From positions 1 to 13,738 of the forward strand of contig DXGD01000393.1 in assembly GCA_019114115.1 (NCBI GenBank): a stretch of 13,738 bases of DNA. Direction: 5' to 3'. This DNA comes from Candidatus Nesterenkonia stercoripullorum (GTDB lineage Bacteria; Actinomycetota; Actinomycetes; Actinomycetales; Micrococcaceae). Position numbers and translations under genes: made by a program. Below the pieces are notes generated by a model. It had not been told where the DNA came from. It ran no database searches and saw only the letters and a list, made by a program, of their open reading frames with translations. This document shows positions 1-9,064 of this stretch, piece after piece (the stretch's first letter is position 1; each line of letters starts with the position of its first letter).

Positions 1-1
1 G

Positions 2-736
2 GTCCTCGGACTTCCGACGTTGTTCACGATCATCTGGTTCGGGGTCTGGGGGACAGGCGTCTTCGACATCGAGCTGCGCGGCGAGGGCGGCCTCATCGAT
101 ACCGTCGTTGGGGAGGAGGACATCCCGGGCGCCATGTTCGAGTTCCTGGGCCACTTCCCGCTAGTCTCGGTGACTTCCGCCTTGGCGATCCTGATCGTCG
201 GGATCTTCTTCATCACCTCCATGGACTCCTGTGCGCTGGTGCTGGACAACATGGCCAACGGCTTCGAGGAGGACGCCCCGCAACGGCAGAAGGCGTTCTG
301 GGCGATTGCCATCGGGCTCATCGCCGCTGTCCTGCTGACTGCCACTGGAGAAGGGGGACTGGAGGCGCTGGAATCTGTGGCGATCGTGCTCGGCCTGCCC
401 TTCTTCCTGCTGGGCTATCTGATCATGTTCAATCTGCTGCGTGCCATGCGTGAGGACGCCGGGGAGCTCGGGTACTTCCGCACCCGGCGCTGGCTGCGCA
501 CGCTGCCGCCTGAGGAGTACGAACGGCGAATGGAAGAGTACGACGACTCACTGCACGAAGCCGTCGTCGCCCCGGACTACGCTGAGGGCACGCAGCCGGA
601 GAACGCTCCAGAGGTCGGCCACGCTGACCAGCCGGAGATCGTCCAGGAGTACCGCACTCGTACCGGCGAGGTGCCGGTGGTCAGCTCCAGGGGGACCGCG
701 TCCGCGGAGGCTGAGGAGGGCACCGCGGAGCGATAG
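2..736 (+). CDS. BCCT-family osmolyte (betaine/choline/carnitine) transporter, C-terminal part
   Basis: This is the 3' part of a secondary transporter gene cut by the left edge. The reading frame is open from base 2, and 244 residues are visible. The opening VLGLPTLFTIIWFGVWGTG matches the conserved late-core region of betaine/choline/carnitine transporters. The stretch FFITSMDS (bases about 206-229) resembles the BetP helix whose Thr and Ser bind sodium (FFVTSADS there). Several hydrophobic spans follow: about bases 158-230, 293-350 and 371-445. A roughly 95-residue hydrophilic, acidic tail completes the protein and probably lies in the cytoplasm, where such tails can sense osmotic stress. 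Family members import glycine betaine or related solutes with Na+ or H+. The substrate cannot be read from this part. Only 9 bases separate the stop from coaE, and the stop codon is part of the coaE promoter box. Confidence 0.88.
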   Translation, partial: VLGLPTLFTIIWFGVWGTGVFDIELRGEGGLIDTVVGEEDIPGAMFEFLGHFPLVSVTSALAILIVGIFFITSMDSCALVLDNMANGFEEDAPQRQKAFWAIAIGLIAAVLLTATGEGGLEALESVAIVLGLPFFLLGYLIMFNLLRAMREDAGELGYFRTRRWLRTLPPEEYERRMEEYDDSLHEAVVAPDYAEGTQPENAPEVGHADQPEIVQEYRTRTGEVPVVSSRGTASAEAEEGTAER

Positions 737-739
737 ACT
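734..739 (+). promoter_or_regulatory. -10 box of a leaderless coaE promoter
   Basis: TAGACT fits the actinobacterial TANNNT -10 pattern. It ends 6 bases before the coaE ATG, so transcription would start at or within a base or two of the start codon. Its first three bases are the TAG stop of the upstream transporter gene. There is no convincing -35 and no Shine-Dalgarno sequence before the ATG. This is inferred from sequence and spacing only. Confidence 0.5.
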
Positions 740-745
740 CCGGGT

Positions 746-1369
746 ATGGCTTCTGCAACGGGTTCTGTGCTGAGAGTAGGGCTGACCGGCGGCATCGCTT
801 CGGGGAAATCGCTGGTCTCCCATGAGCTGGCCGCACGTGGTGCGCTCGTGATCGACGCCGATCGGCTGGCCCGTGAGGTGCTCGAACCGGGTAGCGCGGG
901 CCTGGAAGAGGTCGTGACGGCGTTCGGCCCCGAGGTCCTCGACTCCGACGGCGCGCTGGACCGCCCTGCCCTGGGTCGGATCGTCTTCGCGGATCCCTCC
1001 GCGCGGGAGCGCCTCAACGCCATCGTCCACCCGCTGGTCCGTGGGCGTGCCGCTGAGCAGGCGGAGTCCGCGGATCCCGGGACGATCGTCGTCGAGGACA
1101 TCCCGCTGCTGGTGGAGACCGGTCAGGCGGGACGGTTCGACGTCGTCGTGGTGGTGCAGGCTGACAAGCGGGAGCGGCTGCGGCGGATGACTCAGGAGCG
1201 CGGGATGAGCCCGGAGGAGGCGCGGGCCCGGATCGACGCCCAGGCCGACGACGCCGAGCGCGCCGCCGTGGCCGATGTCGTGCTGCACAACGACGGGGTC
1301 CCGGAGGAGCTGGTGGCGAAAGTCCAGGAGCTCTACGAGCAGCTGCAGGAGGAACTGGCCGGGCGGTAG
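746..1369 (+). CDS. coaE: Dephospho-CoA kinase
   Basis: CoaE phosphorylates the 3'-hydroxyl of the ribose in dephospho-CoA using ATP, the last step of coenzyme A synthesis, in the cytosol. The 207-residue length is normal for the family. The P-loop [11 protein letters not shown] is at residues 12-22, the acidic DAD motif at 37-39, the conserved HP at 95-96 and EDIPLLVE near 117-124. A lid-like segment with [18 protein letters not shown] spans about 146-163, and the ADVVLHNDG block near 176-184 is typical of the C-terminus. The ATG at 746 is chosen because it sits 6 bases after a TANNNT box; a GTG at 767, closer to the P-loop, is the main alternative. The stop at 1367-1369 overlaps the presumed uvrB -10 box. 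The coaE-uvrB order is common in Actinobacteria. Confidence 0.95.
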   Translation: MASATGSVLRVGLTGGIASGKSLVSHELAARGALVIDADRLAREVLEPGSAGLEEVVTAFGPEVLDSDGALDRPALGRIVFADPSARERLNAIVHPLVRGRAAEQAESADPGTIVVEDIPLLVETGQAGRFDVVVVVQADKRERLRRMTQERGMSPEEARARIDAQADDAERAAVADVVLHNDGVPEELVAKVQELYEQLQEELAGR

Positions 1370-1372
1370 TCT
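1367..1372 (+). promoter_or_regulatory. -10 box of a leaderless uvrB promoter
   Basis: TAGTCT fits TANNNT and ends 7 bases before the uvrB ATG, which would place the transcript start on the A of the start codon. The first three bases are the coaE stop codon. The only Shine-Dalgarno-like purine run (about 1348-1353) is 26 bases from the ATG, too far to serve it. No good -35 and no LexA-type palindrome is visible nearby. Confidence 0.5.
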
Positions 1373-1379
1373 TAAGCCC

Positions 1380-3518
<2,139 letters not shown>

Positions 3519-3524
3519 CCGACG

Positions 3525-3537
3525 GCGAGACCCTCGC
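3525..3537 (+). terminator. Small hairpin after uvrB, possible weak terminator
   Basis: Seven bases after the uvrB stop, GCGAG pairs with CTCGC across a 3-base loop. No T-run follows, so it is at best a weak or U-less terminator. It may also be chance in GC-rich DNA. Confidence 0.25.
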
Positions 3538-3555
3538 GGGAGCCAGGGCTTAGTG

Positions 3556-3561
3556 TATGAT
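3556..3561 (+). promoter_or_regulatory. Probable -10 box for the riboswitch-TerC transcript
   Basis: TATGAT (within TATGATAAT, 3556-3564) is the most AT-rich patch of the gap and resembles a -10 hexamer. A start about 7 bases downstream would fall at about 3568, two bases before the first paired base of the riboswitch aptamer. That agreement supports the assignment. No clear -35 is seen. Confidence 0.55.
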
Positions 3562-3569
3562 AATCGCAG

Positions 3570-3676
3570 CGTAAGGGAGTATCCCTGATCGCTGTACTCG
3601 TCAGCACGCGAGCAGCGCAGTCTGCTCGCCGGGTGCAGCGGCCTCGACCAAGCCGGTCCGGGTGGAGAGACTTACG
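3570..3676 (+). ncRNA. yybP-ykoY manganese riboswitch aptamer
   Basis: This is a cis-acting RNA in the leader of the TerC gene. Closing helix P1 pairs CGTAAG (3570-3575) with CTTACG (3671-3676). The hallmark loop GGGAGTA (3575-3581) follows at once. The second leg is built from GCAC (3604-3607) with GTGC (3633-3636) and an 8-base perfect stem, 3608-3615 with 3622-3629. The CGG between those strands (3630-3632) sits where the family has its conserved CCGG-type L3 loop. GAGAC (3667-3671) precedes the closing strand, like the family's AGACC. Known members bind Mn2+ between the two docked loops and raise expression of Mn exporters such as MntP and Alx/TerC proteins. The downstream gene is a TerC protein, exactly as expected. 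Structure was assigned by eye, not by a covariance model. Confidence 0.88.
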
Positions 3677-3692
3677 GCGGATTCACCATACC

Positions 3693-3710
3693 GTCCCTCT
3701 CGGAAAGGAC
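3693..3710 (+). promoter_or_regulatory. Possible Shine-Dalgarno-masking hairpin (riboswitch expression platform)
   Basis: GTCC (3693-3696) can pair with GGAC (3707-3710), which contains part of the ribosome binding site. A competing pairing of ACGG (3674-3677, end of P1) with CCGT (3691-3694) could form only when P1 is open. There is no U-tract, so control of translation rather than termination is more likely. Both stems are only 4 base pairs. Confidence 0.3.
3704..3709 (+). promoter_or_regulatory. Ribosome binding site of the TerC gene
   Basis: AAAGGA lies 9 bases before the ATG at 3719 and fixes this start in preference to the upstream in-frame TTG/GTG codons, which would translate the riboswitch. 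Confidence 0.7.
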
Positions 3711-3718
3711 TCCATCCG

Positions 3719-4978
3719 ATGGAGATCACCCCGCTTCTCTGGCTCGTCACGATCGCCGTGATCATCGGGCTGCTGCTCTTCGACTACATCTTCCACGTGC
3801 GCAAGGCGCATCTGCCGACGATCCGCGAGGCGGCCATCTGGTCGGCCATCTACGTCGGCATCGCGCTGCTCTTCGGGCTGCTGTTCTTCGCCGTCGGCGA
3901 CCACCAGCACGCCGTGGAGTACTACGCCGGGTACATCACGGAGAAGGCCCTGTCCGTGGACAACCTCTTCGTCTTCCTGGTCATCATGGCCTCCTTCCAG
4001 GTCCCGCGGGAATTCCAGCAGAAAGTCCTGCTCTTCGGAATCACCTTCGCACTGATCTCCCGTACGGCGTTCATCCTGGTGGGCGCGGCCATCATCGAGC
4101 TGTGGTCCGATGTGTTCTACATCTTCGGCATCGCGCTGCTGCTGGTCGCCGGCCAGCAGCTCAAAGGCCAGCTCACCGGCTCCGAGGAGAACAAGGACGA
4201 AGCGGACAACATCATGGTCCGCCTCGCCAAGCGCTTCCTCCCCGCCTCCGATGAGTACGACGGCGATAAGCTCTTCACCCGCATCAACGGCAAACGGCTG
4301 ATCACCCCGATGCTGCTGGTCATGATCGCGATCGGCGCCACGGACCTGCTCTTCGCCTTCGACTCGATCCCGGCCATCTTCGGCCTGACGCAGGAACCCT
4401 ATATCGTCTTCACCGCGACGGCCTTCTCGCTGATGGGCCTTCGCCAGCTGTACTTCCTCATCGATGGCCTGCTCGACCGGCTGGTCTATCTCTCTTACGG
4501 CCTGGCCGCGATCCTCGGGTTCATCGGCGTGAAGCTCATCCTGCATGCGCTGCATGAGAACAACCTGTTCTTCATCAACTCTGGCGACGACGTCCCAGTC
4601 CAGGAGATCCCGACCCAGATTTCGCTCATGGTCATCATGGGCATCCTGACGGTGACGGTTCTGGCCTCGCTGTTCAGCCCGAAGGGCAAGGCGCTGCGCG
4701 CAGTGCAGAACGCCGAACGCTTCGCCCACCGGTACTCGATGCTTCCTGAGGACGCCTCGGATGAGGACCGTCAGCGCGCCGCTGAGCTCATGGACCGCTG
4801 GACCACCGCTGCTGACCAGGTTGCGCAGAAGTACAAGGACGAACTGATCGAGCACAAGGACAGCTATTCGCAGATCATCCGCACCGCACACGAGACGCGG
4901 CTGAACGAGGCACGCCGCGAAGGACGGGAAGCGCCAGTTTCGCAGACCGTCGTCGAGCGCGACGGCCCTGCCCTCTAA
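3719..4978 (+). CDS. TerC/Alx-family integral membrane protein, probable Mn2+ exporter
   Basis: The 419-residue protein is a polytopic membrane protein of the TerC family (TerC, Alx, YkoY, YceF). Members are linked to manganese efflux, metallation of exported enzymes and tellurite resistance. The two signature acidic transmembrane motifs are present: EKALSVDNLFVF (75-86) and DLLFAFDSIPAIFG (209-222); their Glu and Asp residues are thought to line the metal path. About eight hydrophobic helices can be seen up to roughly residue 340. A charged cytosolic tail of about 80 residues rich in Glu, Arg and Lys follows, as in many actinobacterial members. A hydrophilic loop at 153-193 separates the two repeats. 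The upstream yybP-ykoY riboswitch strongly supports a manganese role, giving a feedback loop. The gene stands alone, convergent with the peptidase gene. Confidence 0.93.
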   Translation: MEITPLLWLVTIAVIIGLLLFDYIFHVRKAHLPTIREAAIWSAIYVGIALLFGLLFFAVGDHQHAVEYYAGYITEKALSVDNLFVFLVIMASFQVPREFQQKVLLFGITFALISRTAFILVGAAIIELWSDVFYIFGIALLLVAGQQLKGQLTGSEENKDEADNIMVRLAKRFLPASDEYDGDKLFTRINGKRLITPMLLVMIAIGATDLLFAFDSIPAIFGLTQEPYIVFTATAFSLMGLRQLYFLIDGLLDRLVYLSYGLAAILGFIGVKLILHALHENNLFFINSGDDVPVQEIPTQISLMVIMGILTVTVLASLFSPKGKALRAVQNAERFAHRYSMLPEDASDEDRQRAAELMDRWTTAADQVAQKYKDELIEHKDSYSQIIRTAHETRLNEARREGREAPVSQTVVERDGPAL

Positions 4979-5058
4979 CGGCCCAGACGGGACCCGTTCA
5001 GCAGGTGACGCTCGGGAACCGGCAGGCTTCAACCATCCGCCATGTTTCAGTCACGGGT

Positions 5059-5105
5059 CGAGCTGCTCTCACGCGGCGACGGCGTCGGTGCGTGAGAGCA
5101 GCTCG
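5059..5105. terminator. Perfect 16-bp inverted repeat between convergent genes, probable bidirectional terminator
   Basis: Bases 5059-5074 are the exact reverse complement of 5090-5105. The 15-base centre contains a further CGAC/GTCG pairing (5077-5080 with 5084-5087). The hairpin lies between the convergent TerC and peptidase genes and could stop transcription from both sides. There is no T-run on either strand, as is common for actinobacterial terminators. It overlaps the last 12 codons of the leftward peptidase gene, including its stop. Confidence 0.6.
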
Positions 5106-6394
5106 CGGAGTATCCGGGCGCCGTCGTCGCTGAGCCCGTCATGGTGGAACTCCGAGGTTTCCCACACGGTGAGCCCGCTGACGCGGTCGGCTGTGCGCAG
5201 GGAGATCTCCCGTGCCACGTAGACATCGTCAGTGTAGACCGCAGCGGCGGCGGGCACTGTGTTGCGGGCCAGTCGGTCCAGATCGTAGAGAGGCGGCCAA
5301 TCGTCGGTCCGGGCGAGCACTTCGGAGGCATCAGTCAGCGGAGCGAGTACGGGGTCGACCGCGATGTGCTCTGGAAAGATCATCTCGCCCAGCAAGTGGG
5401 GGACTGGTGCATCCGAGGAGAAATCCGGGTGCTCCTCGAGCATGCGGTACGCCGCCCACGCTGTGGCACCGTTGCCGCCCATCCGCTCTGCGGGCTGACC
5501 ATAGATGGACTCGTGCAGCACAGCGTAGAGCGGGTGCCCCGCGAAGGAGATCGTGTGCGCCAGAGCATGCAGGAATGCTTCCGAGAGGTGCTCAGAGCCT
5601 TCAGCGAAAGCATCCTCAAGCAGATAGTGCAGCGTGTCGATCCTGGTGTTTCCACCCAGCAGCATCCCCAACATCTGAAGACGCGGCACAGTCAGCGCTG
5701 AGCCGTCGGGGAGGCGGACAGCATGGGAGCGGACATGCTCCACGACCTGTGCCCAGCGCTGGTGGTCGGCCGGGAAGCGCGCGAAGAACTCGTCATTGCG
5801 ACGTCGCATCTTCTGGTAGGTGGCCTGGTAGACCTGGTCGGGGTGCCCATCCAGGGGCCCGAGTCCGCCGGTGATCATGGCGCGGTCCAGCGATTCCGGG
5901 AAGAAGGAGAGATAGGTCAGCGTGCAGAAGCCGCCGAAGCTCTGGCCCAGCACGCTCCAGCTCTCGAGGCCGAGCTGGATGCGCAGCATCTCGGCGTCGC
6001 GCACTATCGAGTCCGCCCGGAAGTGCCGCATGTACCGTGCCTGGTCCGCGGCGTCTCCTCGGCGGGTGAGGGTCTGCTGGGTCAGCGGAGTCGAGAGTCC
6101 TGTGCCGCGCTGATCGAGCATCAGGATGCGGAAGCGTGCGGAGGCTTCCTCCATCCACCCGTTGAGCCGGGCGGGCCGGGCACCTCGGCCGCCCGGGCCG
6201 CCCTGGAAGTAGAGCAGCCACGGCATCGCCGCGAGTTTCTCCGGCCCGCGCGCGGCCGCTTCGGCGCTGATGAACTCGCGGGCGTAGATCCGGATGCGTT
6301 CCCCGCCGGGACGGGAGTGATCCAGCGGGACCTGGGCCTCATGATCGATGATGACCGTTCCGTCGAGCAGCGTGCGGCTGGTCCCAGGAATCAT
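5069..6394 (-). CDS. Alpha/beta-hydrolase of the S33 prolyl aminopeptidase (proline iminopeptidase) type
   Basis: The 441-residue product looks like a cytosolic serine peptidase that removes N-terminal proline from short peptides. No signal peptide is seen. The oxyanion-hole segment YFQGGPGG (62-69) replaces the usual HGGPG. DQRGTGLS (94-101) is the second family signature. The nucleophile elbow GQSFGG places the catalytic Ser at 152. Asp 389 or 390 (YTDDVYV) and His 417 or 418 (FHHDGL) can complete the triad. An inserted cap spans about 175-340. The ATG at 6394 is chosen because GAGAGGA lies 6 bases upstream; a GTG at 6415 is in frame but would include that site in the coding sequence. The gene starts 36 bases after the helicase stop, so it is probably last in that operon. 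Substrate preference is inferred from family only; another S33 hydrolase activity is possible. Confidence 0.88.
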   Translation of the reverse strand: MIPGTSRTLLDGTVIIDHEAQVPLDHSRPGGERIRIYAREFISAEAAARGPEKLAAMPWLLYFQGGPGGRGARPARLNGWMEEASARFRILMLDQRGTGLSTPLTQQTLTRRGDAADQARYMRHFRADSIVRDAEMLRIQLGLESWSVLGQSFGGFCTLTYLSFFPESLDRAMITGGLGPLDGHPDQVYQATYQKMRRRNDEFFARFPADHQRWAQVVEHVRSHAVRLPDGSALTVPRLQMLGMLLGGNTRIDTLHYLLEDAFAEGSEHLSEAFLHALAHTISFAGHPLYAVLHESIYGQPAERMGGNGATAWAAYRMLEEHPDFSSDAPVPHLLGEMIFPEHIAVDPVLAPLTDASEVLARTDDWPPLYDLDRLARNTVPAAAAVYTDDVYVAREISLRTADRVSGLTVWETSEFHHDGLSDDGARILRELLSRTDAVAA

Positions 6395-6399
6395 AGTCT

Positions 6400-6406
6400 T
6401 CCTCTC
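6400..6406 (-). promoter_or_regulatory. Ribosome binding site of the S33 peptidase
   Basis: On the minus strand GAGAGGA stands just ahead of the ATG at 6394 with the spacer AGACT. It decides the start. Its presence in an operon-internal gene contrasts with the lack of such sites at the promoter-proximal genes in this window. Confidence 0.7.
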
Positions 6407-6430
6407 AATAGTCACCGGTAGGCCCTGCGC

Positions 6431-9064
6431 CTAGTCCGGGACGTCCTGCAGCTCGCCGACGTGGTCGATCACGATGGCAGGCGCTTCCAGCTCATCAGAG
6501 GCCGAGAGATCGACCCAGGCATGGATGCCCCAGTCGTGATTGCCGGCCGAATCATCGAGCACCTGGACGACCCTCCACTGCCCCGGTCGGTCCGGATCGT
6601 GCTCCCGGATGCGCAGGAAACCAGGACCGCGGGCCTGAGCGTCGGTGAACAGATCGTCGTACTCCTCGAAGTACCGGTCCATGGCCTCAGCCCAGCGTTC
6701 ACCGTTCCAGCCGCTGCGCTCCTGGTCGAGAGCGGCCAAGGCGGACTCCTTCTCCTGGGCGAAGAGTTCAGCGCGGCGGAACATCGCCGTGCGCACCATC
6801 ACCCGGAAAGACCGCACGTTGGCGGTGATCCCCCCTGGATCCTCATCTTCGGTGCTGTGCTGCAGCTTCTCCAGCTGCTGGGCATCCGCTCCGGAAGCGA
6901 TCATCTCCCATTCCTCGACCAGTGAGTTGTCCGTATGCTTGACCACCTCGCCGAGCCATTCGCGCAGGTCCTCGAGCTCATCGGTGACCGCTTCCGGCGG
7001 CACTGTCTGGTTCAGCGCCTTATACGCGTCCGAGAGATAGCGCAGCAGGACGCCTTCTGAACGAGCCAGGCCGTAGTGATTGACCATATCCACGAAGGTG
7101 AATGCGCGTTCGATCATGTCGCGGACCACGGACTTCGGCTGGATCTCATAGTCCCCAACCCATGGAGCCGCGGTCCGGTAGACCTCGAACTGCTGCTCGA
7201 GGAGCTCGGCCAGGGGTTTCGGTTGAGTCAGCTCATCGAGGATGCGCATCCGCTCGACATACTCGACGCCGTCCTCCTTGAGCTGCTGGATCCGCTCGGA
7301 CTTCAGCGCGCGCACCTGGGCACCTGTGACCTGGAACGGCGTCTCCAGGATCGATTCCATGACAGAGACGACGTCGAGGGCGTAGGCGTCCGATTCCTTG
7401 TCCAGCAGGCCCAGGGCCGCAACGGCGAACGGAGCCAGGGGCTGATTGAGTGCGAAGTCATCCTGCAGATCCACGGTGAGATCCACAGTGCGTCCGCCGT
7501 CGCCGGCCTCATCGAGACGTTCCAGCACTCCCGCCTGGAGCAGCTCTCGAAGGATCTGCACAGCACGGCGCTGAAGCAGGGCCTTCTTCGCTGCGGTCTC
7601 ATCACTGGCCAGGATGAGCCGGCGCATCGCGCGGACCGGATTGCTGGGACGCTGCAGCAGGTGCAGCACCATCGAGTAGCTGACCTGCATGCGCGGGCTC
7701 AGCGGCTCAGGCTCTGCCGCGACGAGGCGATCGAAGGTCTTCTCGCTCCAGGAGACGAAGCCTTCGGGAGGTTTCTTCTTCCCTGCCGAACGCATCGCCT
7801 GGGCCAGCTTCTTCTCATCATCACCGTGCCGACCGCGGGCCTTCTCCAAGGCCTGCTCGTTCTCGATGACGTGCTCAGGAGCCTGCACCACGACGGTGCC
7901 GGAGGTGTCGTATCCTGCACGCCCGGCACGACCGGCGATCTGATGGAACTCCCGCGCGCTCAGCTGCCGACGGCGCACGCCGTCGTACTTGCTCAGGCCG
8001 GCGATCAGCACAGTGCGGATCGGCACGTTGATGCCGACGCCGAGCGTATCGGTACCGCAGATCGCTTTCAGCAGGCCTTCCTGGGCGAGCTGCTCCACCA
8101 AACGGCGGTACTTCGGCAGCATCCCGGCGTGGTGCACGCCGATCCCGGCGCGCAGCAGCCGGTTCAGCTGCCGACCGTAGCCTTTGGCGAAGCGGAAACG
8201 CTCGAGCCGCTCGGCGATCGTCTTGCGCTCCTGGGTGGAGAGCAGGTTCTGCGAGGACAGCCCGGAGGCGCGCTCGGCCGCCTCCCGCTGGGAGAAATGG
8301 ACGATATAGACCGGTGCCTGATGGGTGCTGACCAGCTCCTCCAGCTTGTGGACCAGAGGGGCCAGCGAGTATTCGAAGTGCAGCGGGACAGGCCGTTCCG
8401 CCGAGGTCACCGTCACCGCATCACGACCGGTGCGGGAGGTCAGCCGCTGCAGCAGCGATGTGGTGTCGCCGAGGGTGGCCGACATCAGCAAGAACTGTGC
8501 CTGCGGCATCTCGATCAGCGGCACCTGCCACGCCCACCCGCGCTGCGGGTCCGCGTAGTAATGGAACTCGTCCATGATGACCGGCCCGACGTCGGCGTCC
8601 TCGCCTTCGCGCAGCGCCTCATTGGCGAGGATCTCGGCGGTGCAGCAGATGATAGGAGCGCCCGCATTGACGGCGCTGTCCCCGGTGACCATGCCGACGT
8701 TGTCGGCGCCGAATACTTTGACCAGCGAGAAGAACTTCTCCGAGACCAGCGCCTTGATGGGTGCCGTGTAGACGCTGCGCTGGCCGCGGGAGAGCGCGAA
8801 GAAGTGAGCCGCCAAGGCGACCAGGGACTTCCCTGAGCCCGTCGGAGTGGACATCACCACATGGCGCTCGTCGGCGAGCTCGACGACGGCGTCCTGCTGC
8901 GCCGGGTACAGGCTCAGGCCCTGCGCCTGGGACCAGCTCTCGAACGCCTCGAAGAGCTCCTCCGGCCCGGGAGGCGTGCCCTGCGGCGTACTCAGGGCGC
9001 GAAGCTGACCGGGGGTTTCCGGCGTTGCCGACGTCGTGGAAGTCACCACCCGCGTTCCCGCCAC
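6431..9064 (-). CDS. Ski2-like DExH-box helicase, probably with C-terminal DUF3516 domain
   Basis: This 877-residue superfamily 2 helicase has a full set of ATPase motifs. There is a Q-motif-like LYPAQQDAV (52-60), Walker A TPTGSGKS (73-80), the Walker B variant DEFH (165-168), SAT (195-197), GVHHAGMLP near 309-317, motif V TDTLGVGIN (338-346) and motif VI HQIAGRAGRAG (374-384). These resemble Ski2/Mtr4/HelY RNA helicases. The last roughly 450 residues are helix-rich and fit the actinobacterial helicases annotated with DUF3516, whose role is unknown. A role in RNA processing or decay is inference. The GTG at 9064 overlaps the end of the upstream gene by 22 bases. A GTG at 9046 that shares a GTGA overlap with that gene's TGA stop is an equally credible start. 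Both arrangements imply translational coupling in one operon. Confidence 0.9.
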   Translation of the reverse strand: MAGTRVVTSTTSATPETPGQLRALSTPQGTPPGPEELFEAFESWSQAQGLSLYPAQQDAVVELADERHVVMSTPTGSGKSLVALAAHFFALSRGQRSVYTAPIKALVSEKFFSLVKVFGADNVGMVTGDSAVNAGAPIICCTAEILANEALREGEDADVGPVIMDEFHYYADPQRGWAWQVPLIEMPQAQFLLMSATLGDTTSLLQRLTSRTGRDAVTVTSAERPVPLHFEYSLAPLVHKLEELVSTHQAPVYIVHFSQREAAERASGLSSQNLLSTQERKTIAERLERFRFAKGYGRQLNRLLRAGIGVHHAGMLPKYRRLVEQLAQEGLLKAICGTDTLGVGINVPIRTVLIAGLSKYDGVRRRQLSAREFHQIAGRAGRAGYDTSGTVVVQAPEHVIENEQALEKARGRHGDDEKKLAQAMRSAGKKKPPEGFVSWSEKTFDRLVAAEPEPLSPRMQVSYSMVLHLLQRPSNPVRAMRRLILASDETAAKKALLQRRAVQILRELLQAGVLERLDEAGDGGRTVDLTVDLQDDFALNQPLAPFAVAALGLLDKESDAYALDVVSVMESILETPFQVTGAQVRALKSERIQQLKEDGVEYVERMRILDELTQPKPLAELLEQQFEVYRTAAPWVGDYEIQPKSVVRDMIERAFTFVDMVNHYGLARSEGVLLRYLSDAYKALNQTVPPEAVTDELEDLREWLGEVVKHTDNSLVEEWEMIASGADAQQLEKLQHSTEDEDPGGITANVRSFRVMVRTAMFRRAELFAQEKESALAALDQERSGWNGERWAEAMDRYFEEYDDLFTDAQARGPGFLRIREHDPDRPGQWRVVQVLDDSAGNHDWGIHAWVDLSASDELEAPAIVIDHVGELQDVPD

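Noticed and set aside
1135..1140. GTTCGA half-site inside coaE as a possible LexA site for uvrB
   Set aside because: No matching TCGAAC half at the required spacing, and it is more than 200 bases from the uvrB start.
3683..5032. Long minus-strand open frame opposite the TerC gene
   Set aside because: Composition is extremely Asp/Glu/Gln/Arg-rich, typical of the complement of a membrane protein gene, with no recognisable domain.
7185..7200. SOS-box-like palindrome TCGAACTGCTGCTCGA
   Set aside because: It differs by one base from the consensus, but lies in the middle of the helicase coding sequence (Leu-Glu-Gln-Gln-Phe-Glu codons), far from any promoter. GC-rich codons give such symmetry by chance.
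7076..8836. Long plus-strand open frame (586 codons) opposite the helicase gene
   Set aside because: Antisense shadow of a high-GC gene. The helicase frame has all family motifs; the antisense translation has none.
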